From Topomyia yanbarensis (taxonomy: Eukaryota > Arthropoda > Insecta > Diptera > Culicidae), in assembly GCF_030247195.1 (NCBI RefSeq), contig NC_080670.1, positions 158,298,580 through 158,362,579 of the forward strand: DNA of 64,000 nt. The letters run 5' to 3'. Positions 55,451 to 64,000 of the stretch are shown here, in pieces. The position numbers and the translations under genes were made by a program. The notes beneath the pieces are model-generated. The model was not told where the DNA came from and ran no database searches. It saw only the letters and a program-made list of their open reading frames with translations. Each line of letters opens with the position of its first letter. Within the stretch, counting starts at the first letter, position 1.

Positions 55451-55808
55451 CTAGGTGTTTACCTTTTTCTAGTTAAGGGGGCAGCCGATAATAAACGATC
55501 TGATTCAGTGTCTTAGCGAGCGATGATACGAGGATTACAGTTCGAAGTCGCTCAGCGAACCGGTTTCTTGACACTTCTTAGGGATTAGCATGATGTGTGT
55601 AATTTTCCAGTAAGTTCCACCTTCTTAGGTCCTGTTGAAGGCGTCAAGTCCTCTTTTCCTTCGGAGTTAGGTAGCTCAGCATTAGATACCCACCCTCTTC
55701 GGGCCAGTGGATTTATCGCAGACAGTGAAAGGCCTGTTGTGCTTCGCCCTTGAGTCTAGAGTGAATGTTGTGGAGAATCCTAGGGTACAGGGGAAGGTTG
55801 GGTATAGA

Positions 55809-55996
55809 TCAAAGTCCCTCTAAATAAGGTCCTATCATGCGTCAAAACTGTTAGTGCTAGTTAACAGAGACAGCCTATAAAACGTGGTATTGACGACGTA
55901 GACGCTACCATTCGCCCATAAATACTGTCACACATACGAGCGCAGAGGCAGTTTTCGTTTTGACGCATGCTAGGACTTTCCTATATAAAGACTTTG
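55809..55996. mobile_element. Hairpin MITE, ~190 bp, imperfect 8-bp TSD
   Basis: The arms are caaagtccctctaaataagg + tcctatcatgcgtcaaaac and the complement of a close copy at the right end (gttttgacgcatgctagga...). Flanks ggtataga (55801-55808) and ggtgtaga (55997-56004) look like an 8-bp duplication with one change. Inserted in the BEL/Pao region. Confidence 0.7.
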
Positions 55997-56505
55997 GGTG
56001 TAGACTACACACTTACGACTCTAGCTGTTAACGGTTGACCATCTACTAAAGGTCGTTGTTTGTTTTTTTATCCAAAGCGCGTTGACTTGTCTTCATAACT
56101 CGGTCTGGAAGCTTCCGGGTTTATCCCATCCAGGAAGTTAACCTAACTGGCTGCTTCGGCCGCTTGCCTCTCAATCTGTGTTCTTGTAGAACCTCATCAA
56201 TCTTTTGATAGATGAAGCTAGAGTTGCTAGAAGAAGCAAATTATGATGAGCAGCGGAAACATAGAACTGAGTATGAGTCGACCTACTACCAGGTCCAATG
56301 TGTTCTGTAGGCCAAGAGTTAAAACTTTTATCCGTATGTATTTAATACTCTCTCAACAAGCCGGAGCTCTGTGCGTCGTTTTCCAAAAATGATCCGGCGG
56401 ACAAAAAGAATGAATTCACAACTCGCTCTGTCGCAACCGTTTACGGTAGGGTCATCAAGCGATGGACTCGTCATCAACTAGTACCTGCTTTCGTCCGACA
56501 AGGAT

Positions 56506-56701
56506 GAAAGAGAGCTCTAGTTGTTACTGCTGTAGTTATCGTTTTCGACGACAGTAGACCCGAGTTCACAGAACAAACCCTGATAGATTCTGGTACCGAA
56601 CACGGGTGCGTTACTGAATCATTCTCACAGCGAATCACGGCGTATAGAAAGAAGGTCCACGTTCCGGTCGCTGGCATTGGTCAATCGTTGACGCAGGCCT
56701 G
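56506..56701 (+). pseudogene. BEL/Pao aspartic protease domain
   Basis: The frame ALVVTAVVIVFDDSRPEFTE continues to LIDSGTEHGCVTESFSQRIT and VHVPVAGIGQSLTQA before a stop at 56699-56701. The DSG active-site motif and the following GIG-type strand are typical of the BEL/Pao retropepsin, which cleaves the element's polyprotein. The domain looks complete in length, but what follows is duplicated and frameshifted. Confidence 0.8.
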
Positions 56702-56714
56702 ATAAAAATAACCT

Positions 56715-56880
56715 AATTCCACGCGTCGCTTTCGCATAGGAAGGTTGTTTGAACTGCCGTCGATTTTCGTTGATACTTTGACCTGAGAGACTCTAACTCC
56801 ACGCGTCGCTTTCGCACAGGAAGGTTGTTTGGAACTGCCGTCGATTTCCGTTGATACTTTGACCTGAGAGACTCTGCCTA
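56715..56880 (+). repeat. Tandem duplication of ~81 bp in BEL/Pao
   Basis: Two near-identical units: 'ccacgcgtcgctttcgcata' to 'gacctgagagactctaac', followed by 'ccacgcgtcgctttcgcaca' to 'gacctgagagactctgcc'. Confidence 0.9.
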
Positions 56881-57169
56881 GTATTTAGATAGCTGATAGC
56901 GTCATTCTGCAGTACTAGCTCGATCGGTTCCATCTTGGGAGCACACATTTTCTTCGATTTGTTCAAGGTTTCTGGTCGAGATCCGCTTGGTGAGAACTTT
57001 CTAGTCCTTATGAATTCAGCTAATGGCTGGGTAGTAACGGCAAGGTCTCAGCCATGATCAACCGACTGCTCCAATCGTCAGAATTGTCTCAACCGTTATT
57101 GACGCGCATCTTCTGATGGGACAACTGTTACTCCGTCGTAAAAACTACATCCACTTCTAGTAATTCGGT

Positions 57170-57940
57170 CGAAGAAGCGTTTTGCGAGAAATATTTTCGT
57201 CGCACTATACCCCACAACACTGAAGGTCGATACGTAGTTCGACTGGCACTGAAGCAGAACGTGTTATCCTGCTTCGTCGACATCCGTCGCACCACTCTTC
57301 CTTGTTTTTCCTAGCTAGAAAGTCGTCTGGTCAGAAATCGTAACTTGGCTGAATAGTACCGCGACTTCAACCACGAATACCACGCGTAAGGGCACATGCA
57401 GTGCGTAACGGAACCCACCGAGTCCATATTAGCATTATATGCATCACGCTGTAGTACGCGAAGATAGTATGAAGCCCATGCTGAGGGTATTCTTCGGAGT
57501 ATCAAGTGAACCATCGCTGAAAGACGCGCACTTCTGGTTGAGCCAACCATACAATCGTCATGCGATTCCGAAAGCATCTAGTCATATTGGTCACTGACAT
57601 CAAACAGATATATCACGAAGTTCGGATAGACGAACTGGACACCCCATTTCAGCGAAGCGTTTGATGAGTTTCCCCCGATAGTTTTATGGAAGTCTTAGAG
57701 CTGAAAACCGTAGCGAACGGCGTAGAGTTCCCTCCGTATCTTGCAACGCGAGTTCTTCGGCAACTAACAGACGATGTATGTAACGGACACTCAAAAGCAG
57801 TTAGGCTTTTTACGTCAACGATCTGCTCTCTAATGGACGCAAAGTGGTAGGAATAATCCATTTACCCAAGCAGCCTCGACGTGCAGTTACCCATGGAAGG
57901 ATTCGAACTCAGCAAATGGGCATCCGACGTACAAGTGTGA
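57170..57940 (+). pseudogene. BEL/Pao reverse transcriptase relic
   Basis: Spread over frames: EEAFCEKYFRRTIPHNTEGR, YVVRLALKQNVLSCFV, ESRLVRNRNLAE and YRDFNHEYHA-x-GHM (57170-57400), the pre-RT block of BEL/Pao. Then comes MRFRKHLVILVTDIKQIYHE with DELDTPFQRS (57555-57660, palm with first Asp), ELKTVANGVEFPPYLATRVL (57694-57760) and LPMEGFELSKWASDVQV (57890-57935). The DD-containing strand between them is decayed. Its role was cDNA synthesis; it is now inactive. Confidence 0.8.
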
Positions 57941-58479
57941 CTGAAGGATACCCAAAAGAAAATCATGCGCTATAAGGATCGATGTACTTAGATCGAGATC
58001 TGAGCTCCAAAATAGTTGGTGGTCTACACCGGGAACCCTCAACCGACAAATTTCGATAGAAAATTCAGCTTTAAGCATTAACGACAGATGCACCGCTCAC
58101 GAAAAGCATTAAACTGTCGTACATCGCACGTTTGTTTGATCTACTTCAACTTGTCAGACACATCGTAATATTCGCCAGTATCTTTATGCAGGAACTTTAT
58201 TTACGGCAACGACAAGATTTGGAGCAGGGAAAACGAACCAACGCCAACCGTCTACAAAAGCTAGCAAGAGTATCAATCACAACGCTGACTGTTGAAAGAC
58301 TTGCGCGTCGAGCGTTACTTTCAAATCTCTTATCAAACTAGTTACATATCTTTTCCGATGTTCCAGAACACGCTTACAGCATGTAAGACTATGTCCGCTC
58401 GGTACATTCTTCCGATGCAGTTAAGGTTTTTCTGCTACCTGAAAAATCTCTGAAAAAACAGAATCTTCGGCGATCTGAG

Positions 58480-58740
58480 CTCTGCGCTCAGCTGAACCCT
58501 ACGACAAGATCACGTCATTACTTCGCACGATCACCGAAACGTTCTTTTGGGCCGATTCTACCATCGTCCTGAGGTAGCTTAAGTTTTCCCCGTCGATCTG
58601 CATAATATTCGTGGCTGATCAAAACTCCAAGATTAAAGCCGTTTTTGCTAGAAACCGAAACTATGTCAAGTTCCAACCCCTATCTCTACCACTTCATGCA
58701 GTTTGGCAGCAGTTGGGATTTGAACCTGACTCAGATTCTA
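58480..58740 (+). pseudogene. BEL/Pao RNase H relic
   Basis: Reads LLRTITETFFWADSTIVLR (catalytic Asp in the WADST motif, about 58515-58570) and then FVADQNSKIKAVFARN, matching the DSxIVLxW...FVANRV part of BEL/Pao RNase H, with one stop between them. It normally removes RNA from the cDNA hybrid. Confidence 0.75.
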
Positions 58741-59977
58741 CTACTCAAAACTGCTCTTAGAATGACGTAGCCAGATAAAAGAACCCAGCAGACAACATTC
58801 CCTAAATAAATCCCGTATAAAGCGCCACACAAGGCGATCTTTAGTGAATCACAATGTCTGCAAAGCGATTGGCCAATTCAACAACCCAACATCCCAACAC
58901 AATTGGTAAGCAATTTAAATCCTGCAACCTAGTGAAAAAATTACCAGATATTGTCAAAACAAGATTATTTTTCTGTTCTACAAGTGCGGAATGTATCCTA
59001 TACACACGCATTCGAAAAACTACTTTAAATTGAGTAATTTTTACTCAATTTTGGGATAAGGTAACCCAGACACAACGGATTCCGTTAGAATCGGTTGTGT
59101 CACTGCAGCCGGAATGCGAATTAGAACCAGCTAGAATTCCGGCACATTTCCGGCTGAACATTACTGGGAAGCTACGGAAGTTTCCATTTAACAAAGGCAA
59201 AACTAAAGAATCCTTGTGGATCGTTTGTTTACCATTTATCTATCAGTGTCATTCCAATCGAGCACTAGACCTGTCAAAAACACTCAATCCGAAGAAATCG
59301 TTTCGAATCCTTCTGGAACGAGGGCCATTGAGATCTTGTCGACCGGTCTCACGAACACTGATGCAGCTTCCTGGTAGAAAACAATCCCATTTGCTTTTGC
59401 CGTTTTTGTTTATTACTTTCCACCAATTTCTGATGTAGTGTTTGTGTCATGAGGTACGTACATGAGGCGTAGAAAAGTCTAATGACGCGCTCGATTGGAA
59501 TGACACTTAGCATTTTCGATTGATGTGCACCGGTGTATACCCAGTTTTCTGCAATTCTGTTAGAAAGTGCAAAAATGATGCAAAACTAGTGCACTCCACT
59601 ACACCGTTGTCAATTAATCTAGGGTTACCAAATGGACTGAGAGCAAATTGAGACATCCCTGCTAAATCTATTCGGAATTTGAGCCTGAATCATTTGTCAC
59701 TTGAGCAAGAATTCTGAAAAAAATCGGGATTCTGGCTTATTTTCCAGCAGTTGAGCTGGGACAAATTTAAATGGTGTAGTGCCAATATTGAACGAAGATA
59801 ACCACTTTGGCCAAACCTCATATCGAGCTATCCAACAAATTTTAGTTACTGAGTAAAAGAACTTCTGGTTGGAATGAGTTGCAGAGAGTATTCATTAACA
59901 AAAACAATCGCTGGAAGTATTTGAAATTGACAATCGAAATTGATTCTCTTGGAATAAAGTTGATCTGAATAATTTAA
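58741..59977. other. Unassigned DNA
   Basis: Includes a 113-codon plus frame (59097-59438) without a known family, in sequence containing phrases such as 'ccggaatgcgaattagaacc'. This could be a mosquito repeat. No element ends were fixed. Confidence 0.35.
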
Positions 59978-59979
59978 TA

Positions 59980-60786
59980 CAGGGTGATTCATCATGACGT
60001 TTTTTTGATCTCGTAAAAATTTTAAAAATTAAGTAAAATGCGAAATATTTATTTGTCAATCGAAAGAACATTTTTTGCCGTTTATTGTTTGAAAACAATT
60101 TATTTTAAATATTGACCATGTTGGCGCTTGAGGTAAGGGACCATTCATAAATTACGTAACGCTTTTAGGGGGGGGAGGGGGTTCGACAAGTTGTTACATA
60201 TTGTGACATAGGGGGAGGGGGAGTAAACTAGATCGTTACGTAACATGTTTTCACCGAAGAAAAAAAATTTTTTTCAAGGAATTTGTTACGTAATAGGGGA
60301 GGGGGGGATAAAGAAATTTGTGACAATTTGTTACATGGGGGGAGGGGGGAGTCAATTTTGGGCAATTTTTGCGTTACATAATTAATGAATGGTCCCTAAT
60401 CCATTCGACTGGTCCAATTTTTGATGACGACTTTCAAGTGGTATCTGGCTAATTAGGCGAGTAATGCTGGTTTCTGATGCTTGGGAATGTCACCGCCGCT
60501 ATGGTTTCTTCAATGCGTGCTGGATGTGGTCGATTTGTTCGCTAATCATCCAATAACGAGAATTGCAACTTTTACTCTTTGATTCTATGGCGAATAGGGG
60601 AGTCAGTTGGCCGATTATGTCGACCATATTATTGTCGGAGTGCACGAAACACATTTCTCACAGATCGCTGATTTTCGAAATATAGTTGAATAATTTGAAA
60701 ATGGTGAGCATACTGTGGTGGTAAACAATACTAAACTACAATAACATGACATGCCCTGTTAAAAAATATCATGTTGAACCACCCTG
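59980..60786 (-). mobile_element. Mariner/Tc1-family deletion derivative
   Basis: The ends are cagggtgattcatcatgacg and the complement of cagggtggttcaacatgata, with TA on each side (59978-59979 and 60787-60788). The minus strand codes for remnants of a transposase N-terminal DNA-binding region: HFQIIQLYFENQRSVRNVFR, LRQYYGRHNRPT and later RTNRPHPARIEETIAAVT, as in HTH domains of insect mariner-like transposases. After a central deletion a short C-terminal piece (RQHGQYLK) remains. A 260-bp MITE sits at the deletion. A paralogous relic lies at 11530-11722. Confidence 0.8.
60137..60396. mobile_element. PIF/Harbinger-type MITE, 260 bp, TAA TSD
   Basis: Inverted ends gggaccattcataaattacg and the complement of gggaccattcattaattatg, flanked by TAA on each side (60134-60136 and 60397-60399). 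The interior is G-rich (runs of 6-8 G) with repeated 'gttacgtaa'. A TWA duplication and G-starting ends are standard for PIF/Harbinger MITEs. Confidence 0.85.
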
Positions 60787-60788
60787 TA

Positions 60789-61290
60789 TATGCCAAGGTT
60801 TGAGACTAAAAATAAGGACATTTGAATTAAAATAAGGACGCTTTCCAAAAACCTCGAAAATAAGGACATGTCCTGTAAAATAAGGACGGTTGGTAACCCT
60901 AATTAATCGAAAATCCCAACTGACAGATACATGGCACGCAAACAGCCCCCTGTCAAGGACGACGTCTCTGTACAGCCAGCATCACTGCCATGAAAGGCAA
61001 AACATTGATTTTGAACCGAATGATTAGAGGCTGTATTTAGTTACAATATGTCGTTTTTCTGAATGATATGATATTAAATGATCCCACAAAATGCAAAACG
61101 TCGTGTGGAATGCTTGAATATCGAGCATAGTGCCGACCATAATTCTTTGTTTGGGGCTTTATAGCTATAACGCCCCATATATGTCGGTCGCTGTCAAACT
61201 CCATATGATGGTATAGGGTTGCCAGGAGGCTGCACGCAAACGATAGAGATAAAAGAGATTATAACTACTAGAGGGAACATACCGCTATTG
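60789..61290. other. Unassigned spacer
   Basis: Contains three short 'aaataaggac(a/g)' repeats at 60808-60890. No gene. Confidence 0.4.
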
Positions 61291-61298
61291 TCTCCATG

Positions 61299-62041
61299 CA
61301 GTGTTGCCACAATTAAATCTGTACCGGGAGTTGAAAAATCTTTTCTATCCGTACTCTTCTATAGTAAAATCTGTACCGGATTCTGTACCCAAACAATAAG
61401 GTTGTTTTAAAAAAGTCATTTTTCTTATACATATTTTTCATCCGGGGAAATGAAACCAGACATTCTGACTCGGTTGAGCTGGAACTCCACAAGAAACCAG
61501 TTCGAATTCCGGATGAGTTTGACCGGGTAATGTCAATATCAGCTCCAGCTCAAATTCTCGCTGCCACTTTGTTTGCAACCAAAGGTGGTCAACAGAGTGG
61601 CGGCGAGAAGCTGAGATGGGGCTGGTAGTATCAATAGGATGCGAGAAACCTGCTTGCAGGAATTCAAATGGAGCAGGTCAGAGTAAACGTATGCACTTCG
61701 AGAAGATTCTCTCGGCTTTCACTTATACATCATCACTTTGATTTGCTGGAAGCAGGTCTCTCGCATATCGCATTCTAATGTCAGCTTCACTTCAAGCTCA
61801 ATCAGTACCAGCTCCACTTCAGATTCTTGCCATCACTGCTGCCTAACATAATGTTTACCTGCTGTTTACTGGGCTGCCTTGCAGGGTTAAATTATTTTAC
61901 CTTGCTGTCATTTAAAAAAATCTGCACCAATCTGTACTTTTTTTTAACAAAAATCTGTAATCTGTACCGTGCAGAATCTGTACCAAAAGTTCTTCAAAAA
62001 TCTGTACCTTTCTAGATAATTCTGTACTTGTGGCATCACTG
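61299..62041. mobile_element. hAT-type non-autonomous element, exact 8-bp TSD
   Basis: Ends cagtgttgccaca and the complement of cagtgatgccaca, flanked by the identical octamer TCTCCATG (61291-61298 and 62042-62049). The CAGTG ends and 8-bp duplication are diagnostic of hAT. Nine or so copies of the word TCTGTAC/TCTGCAC cluster within about 130 bp of both ends, as expected for subterminal transposase-binding sites. No transposase; the interior is occupied by an inverted repeat. Confidence 0.9.
61586..61850. repeat. Inverted repeat (probable nested MITE) inside the hAT element
   Basis: 'ggatgcgagaaacctgcttg' (61638-61657) pairs with 'aagcaggtctctcgcatatcgc' (61751-61772). The outer parts 'gctgagatggggctggtag' and 'taccagctccacttcagat' also pair. 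The whole folds into a long hairpin. Confidence 0.65.
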
Positions 62042-62183
62042 TCTCCATGTATTCACGGACTGAAATATGGGGTCTCGCTCTAGCATATTGTATCCTATTA
62101 CTTTGACATGTGTGTACCCGGGGCAATATGTGTCAAACTAATGGGCCTAGCATGTGTATACATGTGGTCTTATAAGAGCGAGA

Positions 62184-62455
62184 TGATAAATTCTCGAGTA
62201 CTTTTTCAAATGGACGTAAGTAACAATGAGAGATTCTCTTTGAGGTCTTTCTCTTCTGTTCATTACTCGGCCATTTCAACATTTACTACTCTACTCTTTG
62301 CATAATATTGTAGTAAAAACCGTCGGCTTTCGATATGTACTGGAAACATTGGAAAAAGTGATGTAATCACGTCGTAATAAACGAAAGAGAAAGTAAACAA
62401 AGAGAGGCTCTCAATGATACTTACGTCCATTTGAAAAAGTACTCGAGAATTATCA
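62184..62455. mobile_element. Hairpin repeat with ~60-bp inverted arms
   Basis: The left arm tgataaattctcgagtactt + tttcaaatggacgtaagtaa is matched nearly perfectly by the complement of 62395-62455. The centre is about 150 bp. No clear target duplication and no ORF. Likely a MITE of unknown family. Confidence 0.7.
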
Positions 62456-62879
62456 GTGTTAACAGCGACATGCGACCTCTAGTATTGTCTATCTCAAGAT
62501 AATCTAGCATTTCGTCGAGTTCTTTTTTTCATAAAACGTTTATTTGACACGGCATTTGCAAAAGCTTTTTTACGCCGGGGTTTTTTTTACATAACATGTT
62601 ACAAAGGTTCTTAAGACCACAGATATCTGTGTTAAGACTATCACGTTATAAAAAAAAATCACTTTCTAATGCTAATACTGAGGATAATCATCATTTTGAA
62701 TGTTTTTAATTATACTCTATTTTCTTGAATTTCATTGTAAACCTATTGATAGTTTTTCTGTAATCTTTGTTTATTTTTTTTTCTTTATTCATATCGTTTT
62801 ATCTAACTTAACTAACTACGAAGAAATCTAAATTGTTTGTGGGTAGCAAGGGAAAAAACTAGAAACATTGTGGGGATAA

Positions 62880-63731
62880 TTATATTTGAATATTTCTTGT
62901 TTTCAGGAAATGATAAATATGGCTCATGTATGTAAGATCTCGTAAAGCGAGGATATCACGAACAGGTACATAGGGTGGTTTTCTTCTGGCTCGTAAGGAG
63001 TCTATTAATTGGGATCTGGCTTCACGATATTCAGTGCAAGACCAAACAACATGTTCAATGTCTTCGTAACCCTCTCCGCAAGCACATTGATTATCTTCTG
63101 CGATCCCAATACGGCGGAGATGCGCATTCAACGTATAATGGTTGGACATGAGTCTAGACATCACACGAATGAAGTTTCGACATACATCCAACCCTTTGAA
63201 CCATGCCTTCGTTGATACTTTAGGGATAATTGAGTGCAACCACCGTCCCAGATCTCCATTGTCCCATGATGTTTGCCAACTAGTAAGCGTCCTCTGACGA
63301 GAAGCGCTATAAAATTCATTGAAGGCAATAGGTCTTTCATAGATGTCACCGTCCAGCGCCCCTATTTTGGCTGAATTATCCGCTCTCTCATTACCCGGTA
63401 TGGAGCAATGAGCGGGAATCCACACTAAAGTAATTTGATAAGATTTATTTGTTAATTTAGTTAAGTATTCTCGTATCTTCTTCAAAAAGAACGGAGCGTG
63501 ATTGTCAAGCTTTAATGAGCGTAGTGCCTTAATTGTGCTGAGGCTATCTGTGAGGATGAAATAATGGCTCGGAAGTAAAGTTTCAATGATTTCCAGACTA
63601 TAGTGAACTGCTGCTAGTTCGGCTGTATAAACGGAGGCAGGTTCTGCAAGCTTCAAAGAGATCGAGGTGTTATTGTTGAAAATACCGAAGCCAGTGGCCT
63701 CATTGATTCGTGACCCATCAGTGTAGAACAT
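62880..63731 (-). pseudogene. LINE ORF2 RNase H and C-terminal domain
   Basis: Reads FYTDGSRINEATGFGIFNNN (first catalytic Asp, residues about 2-21), TAELAAVHYSLEIIE (Glu), YFILTDSLSTIKALRSL (Asp) and LVWIPAHCSIPGNERADNSA (last Asp), all four acidic residues of an RNase H fold. This is followed by a C-terminal Cys/His cluster, CACGEGYEDIEHVVWSC. RNase H after RT is the mark of the I and LOA groups. 283 codons are open, ending at a natural stop; the frame's start is internal to ORF2. Confidence 0.85.
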
Positions 63732-64000
63732 TTTATGCAGTCAATGTGTTGGTATTTACTTATGAATATTTTAGGGATCTCCAGAGAGCGCTGGTGATCC
63801 GGGATTCTACGAATTTCCTCTTGCATGGAGGTGTCGAAAAATAAAGTGGAATCGGGAGTATCTAGTATATTAACATATGTCAGAACATAACTAGAAGGCG
63901 TTATTTCTTGTGACATGTGATTGAAGTACACTGTCATGAATCTGGTTTGGGATTGAAGCTCGACAAGTCTTTCGAAATTTTCAATTACAAGTGGATTCAT
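63700..64000 (-). pseudogene. LINE ORF2 segment between RT and RNase H
   Basis: Open frame on the minus strand from the window edge: MNPLVIENFERLVELQSQTR ... LFFDTSMQEEIRRIPDHQRS ... IDCIK. The position just before RNase H and continuity with it across one frameshift identify it as the RT-to-RNase H connector of the same element. No catalytic motif lies in this part. Confidence 0.65.

Larger units (their letters stand above)
53410..58740 (+). mobile_element. BEL/Pao LTR retrotransposon, decayed internal region
   Basis: Coding relics on the plus strand occur in the BEL/Pao order gag (tentative), protease (56506-56701), a spacer with a tandem duplication, RT (57170-57940) and RNase H (58480-58740). 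Stops and frameshifts are frequent throughout. No LTR pair or integrase was found on this strand, so limits are approximate. A hairpin MITE lies between gag and protease. Confidence 0.75.
62530..64000 (-). mobile_element. RNase H-bearing LINE (I/LOA-type), 3' part, open at the window edge
   Basis: On the minus strand the element enters from beyond 64000, ends its ORF at 62880 and continues as an AT-rich 3' UTR to about 62530 (aataaacgttttatgaaaaa). Only one frameshift (near 63730) separates the two frames seen, so this is a fairly recent copy. Its upstream part (endonuclease and RT) would be to the right of this window. Confidence 0.8.

Noticed and set aside
59097..59438. 113-codon plus frame
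   Set aside because: No family recognised; sequence looks like dispersed-repeat DNA.
1..64000. CRISPR arrays, tRNA and rRNA genes, bacterial operons
   Set aside because: No spaced direct-repeat array, cloverleaf with B-box text or rRNA sequence was found; the window is eukaryotic.
1..64000. Endogenous non-retroviral virus copies, which are common in Aedes
   Set aside because: No flavivirus- or rhabdovirus-like protein text was seen in any frame; the RT, integrase and protease pieces all fit LINE or BEL/Pao elements.

Overview
The window looks like intergenic or intronic DNA from a culicine mosquito, most likely Aedes. The evidence is a dense mix of mosquito-type transposons: R1-, RTE/JAM1-, CR1/Jockey- and RNase H-bearing LINEs, BEL/Pao LTR retrotransposons, ITmD37E-like and mariner DNA elements, many TIR elements without coding capacity, and a dispersed repeat carrying the Aedes-type tract 'cgacgaactgagtcga'. 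No complete host protein-coding gene, rRNA, tRNA or CRISPR array can be supported. All class calls come from reading motifs by eye; no database search was run.

Layout. 0.2-1.9 kb: a long-TIR foldback element. 2-5 kb: low-complexity, partly GC-rich sequence. 5.1-9.3 kb: a tentative PTPS-like relic, a LINE endonuclease fragment (+), a BEL/Pao integrase relic (-) and a decayed R1-like LINE (+). 9.4-13.5 kb: mostly unassigned, with a mariner-family relic at 11.5 kb. 13.5-15.6 kb: a nearly intact LINE reverse transcriptase (+). 15.6-26.3 kb: unassigned DNA, a 1.36-kb TIR element with a second TIR element inside it, and a GC-rich block. 26.3-33.35 kb: a LINE RT fragment and two R1-like LINEs lying head-to-tail on the minus strand. 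34.28-35.17 kb: a TIR element with an exact 8-bp target duplication that carries pieces of two unrelated host genes. 37.6-45.5 kb: a four-level nest, in which an RTE LINE (-) is interrupted by a 5'-truncated R1 LINE (+), itself interrupted by a 3.0-kb Transib-like element, itself holding a dispersed mosquito repeat. 45.6-47.3 kb: two LINE C-terminal scraps (+), a 96-bp MITE and an ITmD37E-like transposase relic (-). 49.9-50.9 kb: a GC-rich block. 53.4-58.7 kb: a decayed BEL/Pao element (+). 59.98-62.46 kb: a mariner derivative with a TAA-flanked MITE inside, a hAT element with an exact 8-bp duplication, and a hairpin repeat. 62.5-64 kb: the RNase H end of a LINE (-) that runs off the window.

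The most unusual observation is the element at 34276-35170. On the plus strand it holds parts of two thiamin pyrophosphokinase exons with a 57-bp intron still present. Abutting them on the minus strand is part of the RNA-recognition motif of a PPIE/cyclophilin-33 homologue. The retained intron points to capture from genomic DNA rather than from mRNA. The second highlight is the nest at 38.4-45.5 kb, where exact target-site duplications date each insertion relative to the others and each removal restores an open reading frame. One Transib-like terminus also resembles a V(D)J recombination signal.
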